A stretch of DNA of 64,000 nt from Parachitinimonas caeni (GCF_030129945.1 NZ_JARRAF010000002.1:124001-188000), one strand, 5' to 3'. Counted from the stretch's first letter, positions 1 through 8,452 are shown. The notes: generated by a model from the sequence alone, not told the origin. Made by a program: numbers and translations.

Positions 1-471
1 CCGGCCATAAAACTCGGCAATCAGCACCCCCAGGCGGGCAAAGGCGGCTTTGCATTCAATCACCCAGCCTCGAGGTAACCAGAAGATGCTCAACAGGGAG
101 GCATTCTTGCCGGCCACGACCACCCGCGAATCGTACTCCAGCTCTCGCAACGGGAAAGGCTGCCGGGCAGCCAGAGTCTGTTCAATCTTGGTCCGCAACT
201 GCTCGTCATCCAGCTTGCCTTCGAAAGTGGCGGAAGCGATTCCCCCAATCTCTGCCGGGGGAACGATCAGCGCTTCAGTCTGAGGCTTCACCCCCCAAGC
301 CAGCAACGTCGGTCGGATGGTACCAACCAGCCGCTCAGCAAATGACTCTTGCGCGGTAGGGGCTACCCGCCAGGGCAATCTGACCTCTTTCTCAATTCGC
401 CAACCAGTTATGCCTCGCGCTAACAACGCAAGATCAATACCGGCAGCATCCAATGCAATCGCAAGTTTCAC
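1..471 (-). CDS. gspL: GspL-like T2SS inner-membrane platform protein, N-terminal part (3' end outside window)
   Basis: This frame opens with GTG at 471 (start VKLAIALDAAG) and stays open for 157 codons to the window edge. It begins 4 nt after the gspK stop codon, so it is almost certainly co-translated. Only the cytoplasmic N-terminal part is present. It reads like an actin-fold (FtsA/PilM-type) domain, as expected for GspL, which in the family binds the GspE ATPase and links it to the inner-membrane platform. No transmembrane segment is reached, which fits GspL, whose membrane helix lies near residue 250. The call rests on position after gspK more than on sequence; a PilM-like protein is the alternative. 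An ATG at 479 leads only to a four-codon frame and was not used. Confidence 0.6.
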   Translation of the reverse strand, partial: MKLAIALDAAGIDLALLARGITGWRIEKEVRLPWRVAPTAQESFAERLVGTIRPTLLAWGVKPQTEALIVPPAEIGGIASATFEGKLDDEQLRTKIEQTLAARQPFPLRELEYDSRVVVAGKNASLLSIFWLPRGWVIECKAAFARLGVLIAEFYGR

Positions 472-475
472 CTTG

Positions 476-1408
476 TCATTCTGCCTCGGGCTTTTCCGCT
501 GTACTTTCGCGGCTTGCCTCATCCAGTTTTTTAAACCCTTCGGTGGTCCATTTCCCACCGCTCTCCTTGATCGTCACTTCCGCATAGCGGTTTTTTCCGA
601 TCAGCTCCAACTTTGCTTTGAATACATTGCCACTACCCTGCAGGCGCCGGACCGCATCCCCCAGAATACGCACCGCCTCATCAACCTCCACTTTGGGCTT
701 GCTACGGCGCAAAGCTTCAAATTCGACCAGTTTCTCATTTGGTGCAGCGGTAAATGCCGCAATCAGCTCAATCGGTGATTCCTTCAGGCTGATCTGCTTA
801 GACTTGCTGCCAACCGTCACCAGATCAAGCAGGCCTTTATGCTTACCTTTAGCCGCAGGTCCGCTCTCACCGCCAGCCTCTTCCGCCTCACTCCCTCGCA
901 TAAAACGAGCTGGAGCATCGGGCAGGTTCGCTAAATCATCCAGTGTTGCAAAACCATCCTTAGGTCGGCTGCGCAGAATACCCTTTGCGTACTCCTTGGC
1001 TGCTGGCTCCTCCGCCCCCAAAGCCTTAAACAACCTCATCAACTCCGCTTCATCAATCAAATTGATATCTGGTGGCTCAACACTTGCCACAATTGCAATC
1101 GCCACCTGATCGTCACCAATACTGATCTGGTAGTGCCCGTCAGCCTGCCAGCGCTCAAGGGCATCTACAGCCGAATCCTTGATATTAACCAGAGGTTCCA
1201 GAGCCTTGCTTCTGGCCAACTGCGCAACCGTGTACTGCGCTGCGCTATCCAGAACCAGATCCTGTTGGGTAGTTTCCTTCTCGTTGATGACCAACTGAAC
1301 GGCCACACGCTGCTTATACGCCACCGACAGTGCAAGCATGCTGAGCACAATCATCACACCCAGCACATACATCAGGATAAAGCCACCCGCCCGCTGCCGA
1401 GACATCAT
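476..1408 (-). CDS. gspK: T2SS minor pseudopilin GspK
   Basis: This is a 310-aa minor pseudopilin, which in the family caps the pseudopilus tip together with GspI and GspJ. The basic leader ends at Gly9 and cleavage before Phe10 gives FILMYVLGVM. The mature protein lacks the usual Glu at position 5 (Tyr here), a known GspK trait. A hydrophobic helix follows to about residue 30. The middle holds the GspK-type segment PPDINLIDEAELMRLF and a helix-hairpin-helix-like stretch (about 150-170, FATLDDLANLPD). Its start overlaps the gspJ stop (ATGATG), and the gspL-like gene follows at 4 nt. The C-terminal part is charged and rich in Lys and Glu. Family assignment is firm from leader, length and position. 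Confidence 0.88.
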   Translation of the reverse strand: MMSRQRAGGFILMYVLGVMIVLSMLALSVAYKQRVAVQLVINEKETTQQDLVLDSAAQYTVAQLARSKALEPLVNIKDSAVDALERWQADGHYQISIGDDQVAIAIVASVEPPDINLIDEAELMRLFKALGAEEPAAKEYAKGILRSRPKDGFATLDDLANLPDAPARFMRGSEAEEAGGESGPAAKGKHKGLLDLVTVGSKSKQISLKESPIELIAAFTAAPNEKLVEFEALRRSKPKVEVDEAVRILGDAVRRLQGSGNVFKAKLELIGKNRYAEVTIKESGGKWTTEGFKKLDEASRESTAEKPEAE

Positions 1409-2154
1409 GGCTTGACCAAGCTAAAAATCAGAGGCGGCAACTCGTGCTCGGAGGCTGCCAGACGCAAGCGCATGGCGACCGGTACCTCACCTTCGCCAGG
1501 TTCATCCACCCATTTAGTCTTGACCAACACTTTCTCGCCTTTCCCGGTCTCATTGAGCGCCGGGGGCGTCACCGCCGGCGTCGCTCCAACTCGAGAAGGA
1601 TCCGGCTTGGCGGGCGCATCCTTAACCAGATAGCTGAAGTTGCAAACCCTCAAGCCTTCGAGCAGCGTCTCTGTACTGGCCTCATCTTCCTGTTCAGCAA
1701 CAGCCTCTTCCTTCGCCTGCTTCAACTCCGACTCCAGTCGCGGTTCCGCTTCACTCTTGCCAGAAGATGGCACCGAGGTCGTCTGACTGAGCGTCCATTC
1801 ACCGCTGGCTTCATCTTCGTGACAATCAAGCTGAATCAGGGCAGCCCCCTCCATTGCCAGACTCTGGGCGGGTGTTTTACTGGTTGCGCCAAAACGAAGT
1901 GACCCCGTCTCCAACTTGCTGATTGAAGCAGGATCAAACTGGTGCCGCAGCAAATGCACAATCGCCAGCGCTTGCTGCTGCTGGCGGAAAGTCGCTTGCC
2001 CTCTTTCCAGAAACTGGATGCCCATCCGAAACGCCGCCACAACCCCAGCGCTGACCGCAGCGGCCAGGGTAATGGCGATCAATAATTCCATCAGAGTGAA
2101 GCCAGCCTGGCCCGTTGGTCCAGATCTCCAGCGCCTTTGTCGAACGCCGTTCAT
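1405..2154 (-). CDS. gspJ: T2SS minor pseudopilin GspJ
   Basis: This is a 249-aa prepilin-like protein. The leader ends at Gly18, followed by FTLMELLIAITLAAAVSAG, with Glu at mature position 5 as needed for pseudopilus assembly. GspD-type machines use GspJ in the GspI-GspJ-GspK tip complex. The protein is somewhat longer than typical GspJ (about 200 aa) because of a Glu/Ser-rich insertion around residues 125-165 (runs such as EEAVAEQEDEAS). Its stop overlaps the gspK start. About 50 nt separate it from the upstream 117-aa gene. The J assignment, rather than another minor pseudopilin, depends on its place directly before gspK. Confidence 0.8.
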   Translation of the reverse strand: MNGVRQRRWRSGPTGQAGFTLMELLIAITLAAAVSAGVVAAFRMGIQFLERGQATFRQQQQALAIVHLLRHQFDPASISKLETGSLRFGATSKTPAQSLAMEGAALIQLDCHEDEASGEWTLSQTTSVPSSGKSEAEPRLESELKQAKEEAVAEQEDEASTETLLEGLRVCNFSYLVKDAPAKPDPSRVGATPAVTPPALNETGKGEKVLVKTKWVDEPGEGEVPVAMRLRLAASEHELPPLIFSLVKP

Positions 2155-2207
2155 ATCAAATGCCTCGGCAGTAAGGAGGGCTGGCTAAGACTCATCATAC
2201 GTCAGTG

Positions 2208-2561
2208 TTATTGCTTGGCTGCCGGAGCGGGCTGAGCTCCACCACGTCTGGCTGCCTCAATCGCCTCCATCAGCGACATGCTGGAAGAATTGGTAGTTGT
2301 CTCAGCCCCCTGATCCGGCGTCTTCACCGCAGGCTTTCCAAACGGGGAGTTGGCCGGAGCACCACTACCGCCACTCTGCCTGGCCGCCTCTATGGCTTCC
2401 ACAAGACTCATCCCTTGGGTTGGAGCTGGCGCTTCGTTACCTTCTGCAGGCTTGGTCACACTATTGTCCGCAGGCTTGGCAAAAGGATTAGCCGTAGGTT
2501 GCTCTACAGCAAAAGCGCTAACAGAAACTGCCATCAGAGTTGCAGCAAATACAAATTTCAT
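2208..2561 (-). CDS. Small exported protein with two copies of the AIEAAR motif (unknown function)
   Basis: This is a 117-aa protein with a clear signal peptide (residues 1-18, cleavage after AFA). I do not recognise a family. The mature part is Pro/Ala/Asn-rich and low in complexity. It carries NPFAK (25-29), then MSLVEAIEAAR (51-61), SPFGK (72-76) and MSLMEAIEAAR (95-105). The same motif pair occurs in GspD, the GspC-like protein and the 68-aa protein of this operon. The start is set by AAGGAG 8 nt before the ATG. It lies 18 nt downstream of the Wzm-like gene and upstream of gspJ, so it is inside the T2SS operon. A role in assembly of the secretin or inner-membrane platform is inferred from the shared motif only. 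Confidence 0.8.
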   Translation of the reverse strand: MKFVFAATLMAVSVSAFAVEQPTANPFAKPADNSVTKPAEGNEAPAPTQGMSLVEAIEAARQSGGSGAPANSPFGKPAVKTPDQGAETTTNSSSMSLMEAIEAARRGGAQPAPAAKQ

Positions 2562-2579
2562 GGTTTGAACTCCTTCACA

Positions 2580-3416
2580 TTACAGAACGTCAGCAAACCC
2601 GGAACGCGTAAATCTGAACCAGGCCAAACCTGCCGCTGCGATCAATCCGGCGGCGAGGCTGTAGACACTGAGCGACGCCCAGTCGGGTAAGTTCCCAACA
2701 ATCATGACCAACCGCGCCTGTTCGATAATCAGCGCCAGCGGATTCAGTAGCGCCCAATCCCTGACGAACACTGGTAGTCCTTCCAGGGGGTAGAAAATGG
2801 GGCTAAGAAAGTTCAGCAACATGACAACCATCTGAATGACAGGCGCCAGGTCCCTCAGATATACCCCGGTCGCCGCAAGCACCCATGACAAGCCCAATAC
2901 CAATAACAAATAAGGCGCCAGAACAATCGGTAAAGCCAATATGGTAATGGGGGGTAAGCCATGTACGAATCCGTACAAAATCAACCAAACCACCAAGCCA
3001 ACGCAGAAATTGAAGATTGCCGCACCCAGCGATACGACAGGCAACAAGGGCAGAGGAAACACCACTTTCTTGACGTAATTAGCATTGGAAACAATTACGG
3101 CAGGCGCTCTGGCAATACATTCGGCAAACAATTGGAATACCAACAGGCCGACAAAGATGGTCAGCGCATAATCAAGCTTACCCTGCGGGTGTGCCGATTG
3201 AGCAGCTGTAATCCAACGCCCGGTAAACACCACACTAAAGACCCAAGTGTAAACGGACAACATCAGCAAAGGGGTCAGCACGACCCAAAAGCCACCCAGC
3301 CACGACCCGCGATATCGTTGTGCGATCTCGCGACGGGTGAGTTGGACCAATAAATAGCGCAGGCCAAGCCAGCGAGACAGAAAGTGAGGCATGGAAGAAT
3401 AAATTTGGCCGATCAT
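2580..3416 (-). CDS. Polysaccharide ABC-2 exporter permease (Wzm/TagG-like), orphan
   Basis: This 278-aa membrane protein has about six hydrophobic segments. It has the N-terminal signature of Wzm/KpsM/TagG permeases: a short amphipathic helix, then LTRREIAQRYRGSWLGGFW before the first membrane span, and a conserved segment near residue 200 (LNFLSPIFYPLEGLP). The family exports undecaprenyl-linked glycans with the ATPase Wzt. No Wzt-like ATPase is next to it or anywhere in the window, and it lies between gspD and the 117-aa gene inside the T2SS operon. The start is uncertain: ATG 3416 lies in the loop of a perfect inverted repeat (3407-3426), and ATG 3392 (MPHFLSRW) matches the usual Wzm N-terminus better. 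Neither has a good ribosome-binding site. Confidence 0.8.
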   Translation of the reverse strand: MIGQIYSSMPHFLSRWLGLRYLLVQLTRREIAQRYRGSWLGGFWVVLTPLLMLSVYTWVFSVVFTGRWITAAQSAHPQGKLDYALTIFVGLLVFQLFAECIARAPAVIVSNANYVKKVVFPLPLLPVVSLGAAIFNFCVGLVVWLILYGFVHGLPPITILALPIVLAPYLLLVLGLSWVLAATGVYLRDLAPVIQMVVMLLNFLSPIFYPLEGLPVFVRDWALLNPLALIIEQARLVMIVGNLPDWASLSVYSLAAGLIAAAGLAWFRFTRSGFADVL

Positions 3417-3426
3417 GCGATCGGCC
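3407..3426. other. Perfect 8-bp inverted repeat at the Wzm-like start
   Basis: GGCCGATC and GATCGGCC flank a 4-nt loop, and the candidate ATG (3416) of the Wzm-like gene lies in that loop. It sits about 26 nt after the gspD stop on the minus strand and is followed by a weak AT-rich tract (AAATTTATTCTT). It could be a poor intrinsic terminator after gspD, or a translation-blocking hairpin on the permease mRNA. Confidence 0.5.
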
Positions 3427-3452
3427 AGTAATCAAATTATTTAGGTTAGCGC

Positions 3453-5921
3453 TTATTTGGCTGGCTTTTGCGGAGGCTGCTGATTCTTCTCCCGCTCCAG
3501 CTGGTTGGTAAAGCTCTTTACTTGTGCCAATGCTTCATCCTGTAGTTTGCCGACACGATCGGCATCTTCTGCATTACGGACAATATAAGGGGTGACAGTA
3601 AAGATTAGCTCCGTCTTTTCAACTTCTTTTGAGTCAGCACCGAACAATCCTCCCAAAAAGGGAATATCTTTTACATATGGGATTCCATTTGAACCGTTGG
3701 ATCGCTTCTCCTTAATAAATCCACTAATCAGTAGAGTCTTACCCTCTTGAAGAGTAATTTCGGTGTTAACCTTTCGCTTCTTGAACCGTGGCTGACCGTT
3801 TGCACCATTGGCAGCGCTAGTATCAGCAACCTCACTCACCTCTCCACTAAGCTCTAACTGAACCAAGCCCGAATCATTGATGCTAGGTTTGAATTTAAAA
3901 ATGATACCCGCATCTTTGTATTGAAAAGTCTCAGAAAGTCCGCCTGAAGAGTTTGTACTGCTGCCCGTCTTGGTTGCTACACTATCAATAATTTCAAAAG
4001 TCGCCTCTTTGCCATCTGTTGCCATAACGCGTGGAGACGAAATGATGTTTACGTCAGAATCCGACGCCAGCGCTTGCAACAATACAAATGGATTATTAGC
4101 CGCATCTAAAATTGTATAAAGTAGACCACCTGACCTACCAGAACCTATCGGAGTATTGCCCATGCCATAACCGGGATTTACCGAAGGAAATGGGAATGTA
4201 GCAGTTTTTCCATCCCCACTTAATGAAATGCCTTTGGATTTGTAGCTCCTACCATCAATACTGATACCTTCATTGTTCAGCCACCACTCCAAGCCAAACT
4301 TCTTGCTACCTGTCAGCGCAACTTCAACAATATTCGCCTGAATCAACACTTGACGTGGAACGGTATCCAGACTTTCCAGAATCTTGCGAATTTGCAGGTA
4401 GTCTTGTGGGCTAGCCTTGATAATCAGTGAATTATTCTTCTCGTTGGCAATAATTTGGACATCACCAGAGCCTCCTGCTGCGCTAACCACCGGAATGGCA
4501 CCCTTCTGCACAACTCTCGAGGGCGCTTGGCCACTCGATGATGTAGTGGATGACGATGAGCTACCAGAAGAAGTTGGCGCAGCACCATAGATCTGCCCCA
4601 CCATATTGGCCAGATGCTCTGCTGTGCTATTGCGCACCTGATAGATATTGATGCGATTGCCGATACCCTGTTTGGGCTCATCATCCAATACTTTCAGCCA
4701 GTTCTCGGCGGCTCCAAGCAGTGCCTCGTTCTGAGCAATAATCAGGATTGCATTCATGCGCTTGATCGGCATGAAGGAAACCTTGTTGGCATCGGTACCT
4801 GAAATATTGAACATGGTAGACGACTTGAACATCGTCTCCATTTCCTTCGCAAGCTCCGTCGCATCTCCCTTGGCAACCTGAATCAGCTTAATCTGCACCT
4901 GCTTCAAATAATCCAGGTCCAGAACCTGGATCATCTCAATCAGCTTCTTCACGTTATTGGCGCGATCAGCAATGATCAGATAACGATCCGTCGGATCATT
5001 CTGAATGGTGGCATTGGGGCCAACAAAGCTCTTCAAGACATTCACCAATGCGGATGCCTTCATGAACTTCATCGGCACGATTTGCAACACAGCACCGCCT
5101 TCACCAACAGCCGAGCCGCCAATCGTGTCTCGCGGTGCGGACGCATCACGCACCACTTTGTACAAATTCCCGTCCCGGATAATCGACACCCCGTTATAAG
5201 CCAGTACGCTCTGCAACAACTGGAACAGATCTGCTTGACTGACAGGTGACACGGAATTCAAGTTAACCTTACCGTTCACACCAGGATCAACGATGTAATC
5301 CAGATGCAGAATATCGCCAAGAATGGTCTGGACAACTTCATAAATATCCGCGTTATCAAACCGAACGGTTACACCACCACCATCTTGCGACACGCCAGGC
5401 GGCAGAATCGATACCTCACGACGAGCAGCAATTGGCTTTGCCTGAGGCTTGCTAACAGGCTTGGTCTCAGCTTTGGCCTCTGCGGTGGCGGTAGATTTGT
5501 CTGGGCTCGGCACGGCATCGGGTGCAGCCTTGGTATCGACAAGTTTGGCTTCTGCGGGCTTGGCATCCGCCGGCTTCGTCTCCGCAGGCTTGATCTCGCC
5601 AGGCTTCGCAGCCACCGGCTTTATATCTGCAGTTGCTTTCGCCGCTGCGGCCGGGGGTTTAGGTAAGTCAACAGGCTGCGCTGCGGGCTTGGTATCCGTC
5701 TTGGCCTCTGGCTTCGCATCGACTTTGGCAGGCACTGCAAACGGGTTTGCGGGTGGTTTACCTCCTGCGGCCTGTTGCTGTGCCTGCGCGGCACGTATCG
5801 CATCCAGCAACGACCCCGTACCACTGGAAGGGGGCGCATCGGCAGCATAGAGGGAAGAACAGCAAAGAATTCCAGCTAAAGCCTGCACGAGCGGGCGAAC
5901 GCGGAGAGGCTGCATACGCAT
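3453..5921 (-). CDS. gspD: T2SS outer-membrane secretin GspD with extended N-terminal linker
   Basis: This is the secretin that forms the outer-membrane channel of the T2SS. A signal peptide (about 1-26, ending SLYA) is followed by GSLLDAIRAAQ (36-46) and NPFAVP (59-64). Next comes an unusual Lys/Pro/Ala-rich linker of about 100 residues with KPAE/KPAD-type repeats. The N0 domain starts around residue 175, then the N1-N3 domains (with a Ser-rich loop near 460), and the secretin domain occupies roughly 520-780. Recognisable stretches are VNIISSPRVMATDGKEA and GIPYVKDIPFLGGLFG. ATG 5921 was chosen because AAGG lies 6 nt upstream; ATG 5936 and 5915 are alternatives. At 822 aa it is longer than typical GspD (650-710) owing to the linker. 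Confidence 0.93.
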   Translation of the reverse strand: MRMQPLRVRPLVQALAGILCCSSLYAADAPPSSGTGSLLDAIRAAQAQQQAAGGKPPANPFAVPAKVDAKPEAKTDTKPAAQPVDLPKPPAAAAKATADIKPVAAKPGEIKPAETKPADAKPAEAKLVDTKAAPDAVPSPDKSTATAEAKAETKPVSKPQAKPIAARREVSILPPGVSQDGGGVTVRFDNADIYEVVQTILGDILHLDYIVDPGVNGKVNLNSVSPVSQADLFQLLQSVLAYNGVSIIRDGNLYKVVRDASAPRDTIGGSAVGEGGAVLQIVPMKFMKASALVNVLKSFVGPNATIQNDPTDRYLIIADRANNVKKLIEMIQVLDLDYLKQVQIKLIQVAKGDATELAKEMETMFKSSTMFNISGTDANKVSFMPIKRMNAILIIAQNEALLGAAENWLKVLDDEPKQGIGNRINIYQVRNSTAEHLANMVGQIYGAAPTSSGSSSSSTTSSSGQAPSRVVQKGAIPVVSAAGGSGDVQIIANEKNNSLIIKASPQDYLQIRKILESLDTVPRQVLIQANIVEVALTGSKKFGLEWWLNNEGISIDGRSYKSKGISLSGDGKTATFPFPSVNPGYGMGNTPIGSGRSGGLLYTILDAANNPFVLLQALASDSDVNIISSPRVMATDGKEATFEIIDSVATKTGSSTNSSGGLSETFQYKDAGIIFKFKPSINDSGLVQLELSGEVSEVADTSAANGANGQPRFKKRKVNTEITLQEGKTLLISGFIKEKRSNGSNGIPYVKDIPFLGGLFGADSKEVEKTELIFTVTPYIVRNAEDADRVGKLQDEALAQVKSFTNQLEREKNQQPPQKPAK

Positions 5922-5957
5922 TATCAACCTTGTCATCTATCTATTCGGAGTCGTCTT

Positions 5958-5984
5958 AGAACCAGCGTTTTCGCTAAAGGTTCT
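5958..5984 (-). other. Bulged hairpin in the gspD leader
   Basis: In the 117-nt gap between the GT2 gene and gspD, AGAACC pairs with GGTTCT. An inner AGCG/CGCT pair closes an AAAA loop, with a 3-nt bulge on one arm. No T-run follows, so it does not look like an intrinsic terminator. It may be a processing site or part of the gspD 5' leader. Confidence 0.4.
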
Positions 5985-6053
5985 GAATATTTTTCGTATT
6001 GCCAAATCCCGGTCGAAGCAGGGAAAACAGCAGAGTATACAGGATGTTGTATG

Positions 6054-6941
6054 CTAAACGCGCCTGCCACCCTTCACTCCGGCTCTATAAGCCAGCCATT
6101 TTGTCGCGGTATGCAGTACCGAAATGACCGCCCAATGGGGAGCATGGCGCAAAGCGTAGTACATCTCGGCAAGAGCGTACTTCTTGCCCTCACCCGAAAC
6201 ATTGCCAAACGATTCAAGCAACCAGGCTTCTTCGCGATGAAACTGCCCTATCGCCCGATAGCGCTGCCATAGGGCAGCCAACCCCTCATTATGAGAATGA
6301 TGCACTCGGGCCTCGGCGCAATACTTGATCAGCCATCCTCGAAGCAGCAGACGCCCTGCGGCATGCATGTCTTCACCAAACGTCAGCTGACTGGCGAATC
6401 CTCCCACCGCCTGCAAAGCCAGCCGACGATAAATCGCAAAAGAATTTGAGCAGAATGCTACTTTCAGACCCAATTTCTCTTTGTCTGCCAATGCTTTGGT
6501 ATGGCTGATTTCAGGATAGTTATAGAGCCGGGCATGGCTAGCAACAGGGCTTGCATCTTGATGAGGCAGCTGACGGCCATAAGCAGCCGCAACCTCAGGG
6601 TCATCCAGTGCGCACACCAAATTTAACAGGGCATTTTCATCGGCCAGGATGGCATCCTGGGTCATGAAAATGATGGCCTGTACCTCCGGGGGTAATAAGT
6701 CAACCGCTTGCTGACGGGTTGCGCCGTGACGAAAATCACCCTGAGCGACATTTACGATCTCAAATCCCAGACTCCGAAACAGTGCACACGTCATGTCTGT
6801 TGAACTGGAATCCATCACCAAGCAATGCGAAGGCTGAAAGCGCTGAAGACGCCACATTTTGCTCCAGTGTTCAAACCAGCCCGCCGCGTTTAAGGTGGGA
6901 ATGACCAGCGCTACCTGATTCGGGTTATAAGTCGGAATCAT
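6054..6941 (-). CDS. GT2 glycosyltransferase (rhamnosyltransferase-like) inside the T2SS operon
   Basis: This is a 295-aa family 2 glycosyltransferase. It opens with VALVIPTLNAAGW, has DSSSTDMT (about 45-52) as the nucleotide-binding segment and TQDAILADENAL in place of the metal-binding DxD region. The HGATRQQAVDLLP stretch resembles RfbF/RfbN-type rhamnosyltransferases. FGEDMHAAGRLL near 205 fits the usual ED motif. Transfer of rhamnose or a related sugar to a lipid-linked glycan is the family role; the actual sugar is unknown. It starts 4 nt after the gspI stop, so it is translationally tied to the pseudopilin genes. Its position in a secretion operon is odd and parallels the Wzm-like permease two genes downstream. 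Confidence 0.85.
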   Translation of the reverse strand: MIPTYNPNQVALVIPTLNAAGWFEHWSKMWRLQRFQPSHCLVMDSSSTDMTCALFRSLGFEIVNVAQGDFRHGATRQQAVDLLPPEVQAIIFMTQDAILADENALLNLVCALDDPEVAAAYGRQLPHQDASPVASHARLYNYPEISHTKALADKEKLGLKVAFCSNSFAIYRRLALQAVGGFASQLTFGEDMHAAGRLLLRGWLIKYCAEARVHHSHNEGLAALWQRYRAIGQFHREEAWLLESFGNVSGEGKKYALAEMYYALRHAPHWAVISVLHTATKWLAYRAGVKGGRRV

Positions 6942-6945
6942 GAAT

Positions 6946-7443
6946 CTACTGTGCAGACGTCGGATTAGCCGGCTTGGGTGTCTGGGCTCCCCCCGGATTT
7001 GCCCCCCCGACTGAGGCTGCTTGCTCTTGCTTCAAGCGATAGGAAATCAACGAATACTGGCGGTCTTGCCCTTCATCTTCCCAATGGACTTCAACCTTCA
7101 CCTCATCCAAGCCTACAGCTAGCTTTGCCTTTTTAGACAAAGACTCATCAAGCAGCGGAATAGGAGTCCAGCTTATTCGGTATGCGAATAAGGTCCCGTT
7201 GTAGCGTTCTTCCGCACCATCATCATCCAGTTCAGCATCGGGAACAGCGGTTGCTTCATCCAGCTTGGATCTGGCCAGCAATACCGCTGTTTCGTAGTCT
7301 GCGGAGCGCTTCATCATGCGCATAGACCCCGAATAAGCAGTCAAAACAGACGCGACACCAATACCCAACACCACCAAGGCCACCAATACCTCGATCAAGG
7401 TGAAGCCCTGGCTATTGCGCAACAAATTCCGCTTAACGCTCAT
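6946..7443 (-). CDS. gspI: T2SS minor pseudopilin GspI
   Basis: This is a 165-aa pseudopilin. The leader MSVKRNLLRNSQG is followed by FTLIEVLVALVVLGIGVASV, with Glu at mature position 5. In the family GspI initiates the tip complex with GspJ and GspK. The body has YETAVLLARSKLDEA, the helix typical of GspI. A Pro/Ala/Gly-rich C-terminal tail (about 145-165) is unusual. The ATG at 7443 overlaps the gspH stop by 11 nt; an ATG at 7455 would add four residues. The GT2 gene starts 4 nt after its stop. Confidence 0.85.
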   Translation of the reverse strand: MSVKRNLLRNSQGFTLIEVLVALVVLGIGVASVLTAYSGSMRMMKRSADYETAVLLARSKLDEATAVPDAELDDDGAEERYNGTLFAYRISWTPIPLLDESLSKKAKLAVGLDEVKVEVHWEDEGQDRQYSLISYRLKQEQAASVGGANPGGAQTPKPANPTSAQ

Positions 7444-7939
7444 TGTTAGGGGCATCCACCAACTCCACCTTTATCTGGCCGGTCAACGCTTTGACGGTAA
7501 CGCGGGTATGGCGACCAGCTTCGTCCGACAATTCAAAAGAAACTGGCCGAGCACTCCCATCGGGAAAAAACTCCATTTGAATGGCAGGATTTAGCAAGCC
7601 CTCAACGTCGAACTTCCAGTTATCCGGCAACTGCCAATCCCCTAAATCGTCATGCCATTGCTTTTGTTCCAGATCGAGCGTCGCAATTTGCGACCTATTT
7701 TGCAAAATCGCCTGATTATGTAATCGCGAAAGCCGATACTCCAGTTGATCCTGCACTTCGCGTAGATCATTGCCTTGGATTAACTTAAAAATACTTGGAC
7801 CGACCAAAGCACTAGCCAAACCAACCAGGAATACCACCAAGAGCATTTCAAGCAAGGTAAAACCCAAAGCAAAAAGACGACCCGAAATAATTCCGGATCG
7901 TCGATTCAACTTCAGGTAATTAGAGCGCTTCAACACCAC
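7433..7939 (-). CDS. gspH: T2SS minor pseudopilin GspH
   Basis: This is a 168-aa pseudopilin with a long leader (26 residues ending in LG) followed by FTLLEMLLVVFLVGLASALVG, with Glu at mature position 5. The region with LSRLHNQAILQNRSQIATLDL matches the helix and first beta strand of GspH, the protein joining the major pseudopilus to the tip complex. The predicted start is GTG at 7939, 24 nt after gspG, with no clear ribosome-binding site, so a slightly different start is possible. It overlaps gspI at its 3' end. Its identity as H comes from its place between G and I. Confidence 0.82.
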   Translation of the reverse strand: MVLKRSNYLKLNRRSGIISGRLFALGFTLLEMLLVVFLVGLASALVGPSIFKLIQGNDLREVQDQLEYRLSRLHNQAILQNRSQIATLDLEQKQWHDDLGDWQLPDNWKFDVEGLLNPAIQMEFFPDGSARPVSFELSDEAGRHTRVTVKALTGQIKVELVDAPNNER

Positions 7940-7963
7940 TTAAAATAAGTATCAAAATATCCA

Positions 7964-8452
7964 TCAGGGCTTGGCGGCAGTATTGGCATCTTTGCCAGCC
8001 TCAGTCCAGTTACCGATCTCTGCAGCATCGCCATCACCCCCCTCTTTCCCGTCCGAACCAAAAGAGAACAAATCATAATCACCATGATCACCTGGCGCCT
8101 TATACTGGAAATCATTACCCCAGCCATCTTTTGGTAAAACTCCAGAATTTTTCAAATAAGGGCCACGCCATTTCGATGCACCAGGCACGTCATCCGCTGG
8201 TTTATTTACCAACATTGACAGGCCTTCTTCTGTGGTTGGATACTTTCCGAAGTCCAGACGATACGCATCCAATGCCGTTGCAAACAAGCCAAGCTGGGTT
8301 TTGGTAGAGTTTATTTTGGCGCTATCTACATGACCAAACAGTCGAGGCCCCACCAAGGCCGCCAACAGCCCCAGAATCACCATTACAATCAACAATTCGA
8401 TCAAAGTAAAACCACTTGCCTTGCTTGGCAAAGATTTTTTATTTCTCAGCAT
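7964..8452 (-). CDS. gspG: T2SS major pseudopilin GspG
   Basis: This is a 162-aa protein and the clearest pseudopilin of the locus. The leader ends at Gly14, followed by FTLIELLIVMVILGLLAALV. LDAYRLDFGKYPTTEEGL and the WRGPYLK segment are hallmarks of GspG. The C-terminal calcium-binding loop GSDGKEGGDGDAAEIGNW is present. GspG forms the body of the periplasmic pseudopilus, after cleavage by a prepilin peptidase that is not encoded in this window. A short tail rich in Ala, Thr and Lys follows the calcium loop. It lies 50 nt downstream of gspF, and the gap holds an AT-rich stretch with no hairpin that I can see. Confidence 0.95.
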   Translation of the reverse strand: MLRNKKSLPSKASGFTLIELLIVMVILGLLAALVGPRLFGHVDSAKINSTKTQLGLFATALDAYRLDFGKYPTTEEGLSMLVNKPADDVPGASKWRGPYLKNSGVLPKDGWGNDFQYKAPGDHGDYDLFSFGSDGKEGGDGDAAEIGNWTEAGKDANTAAKP

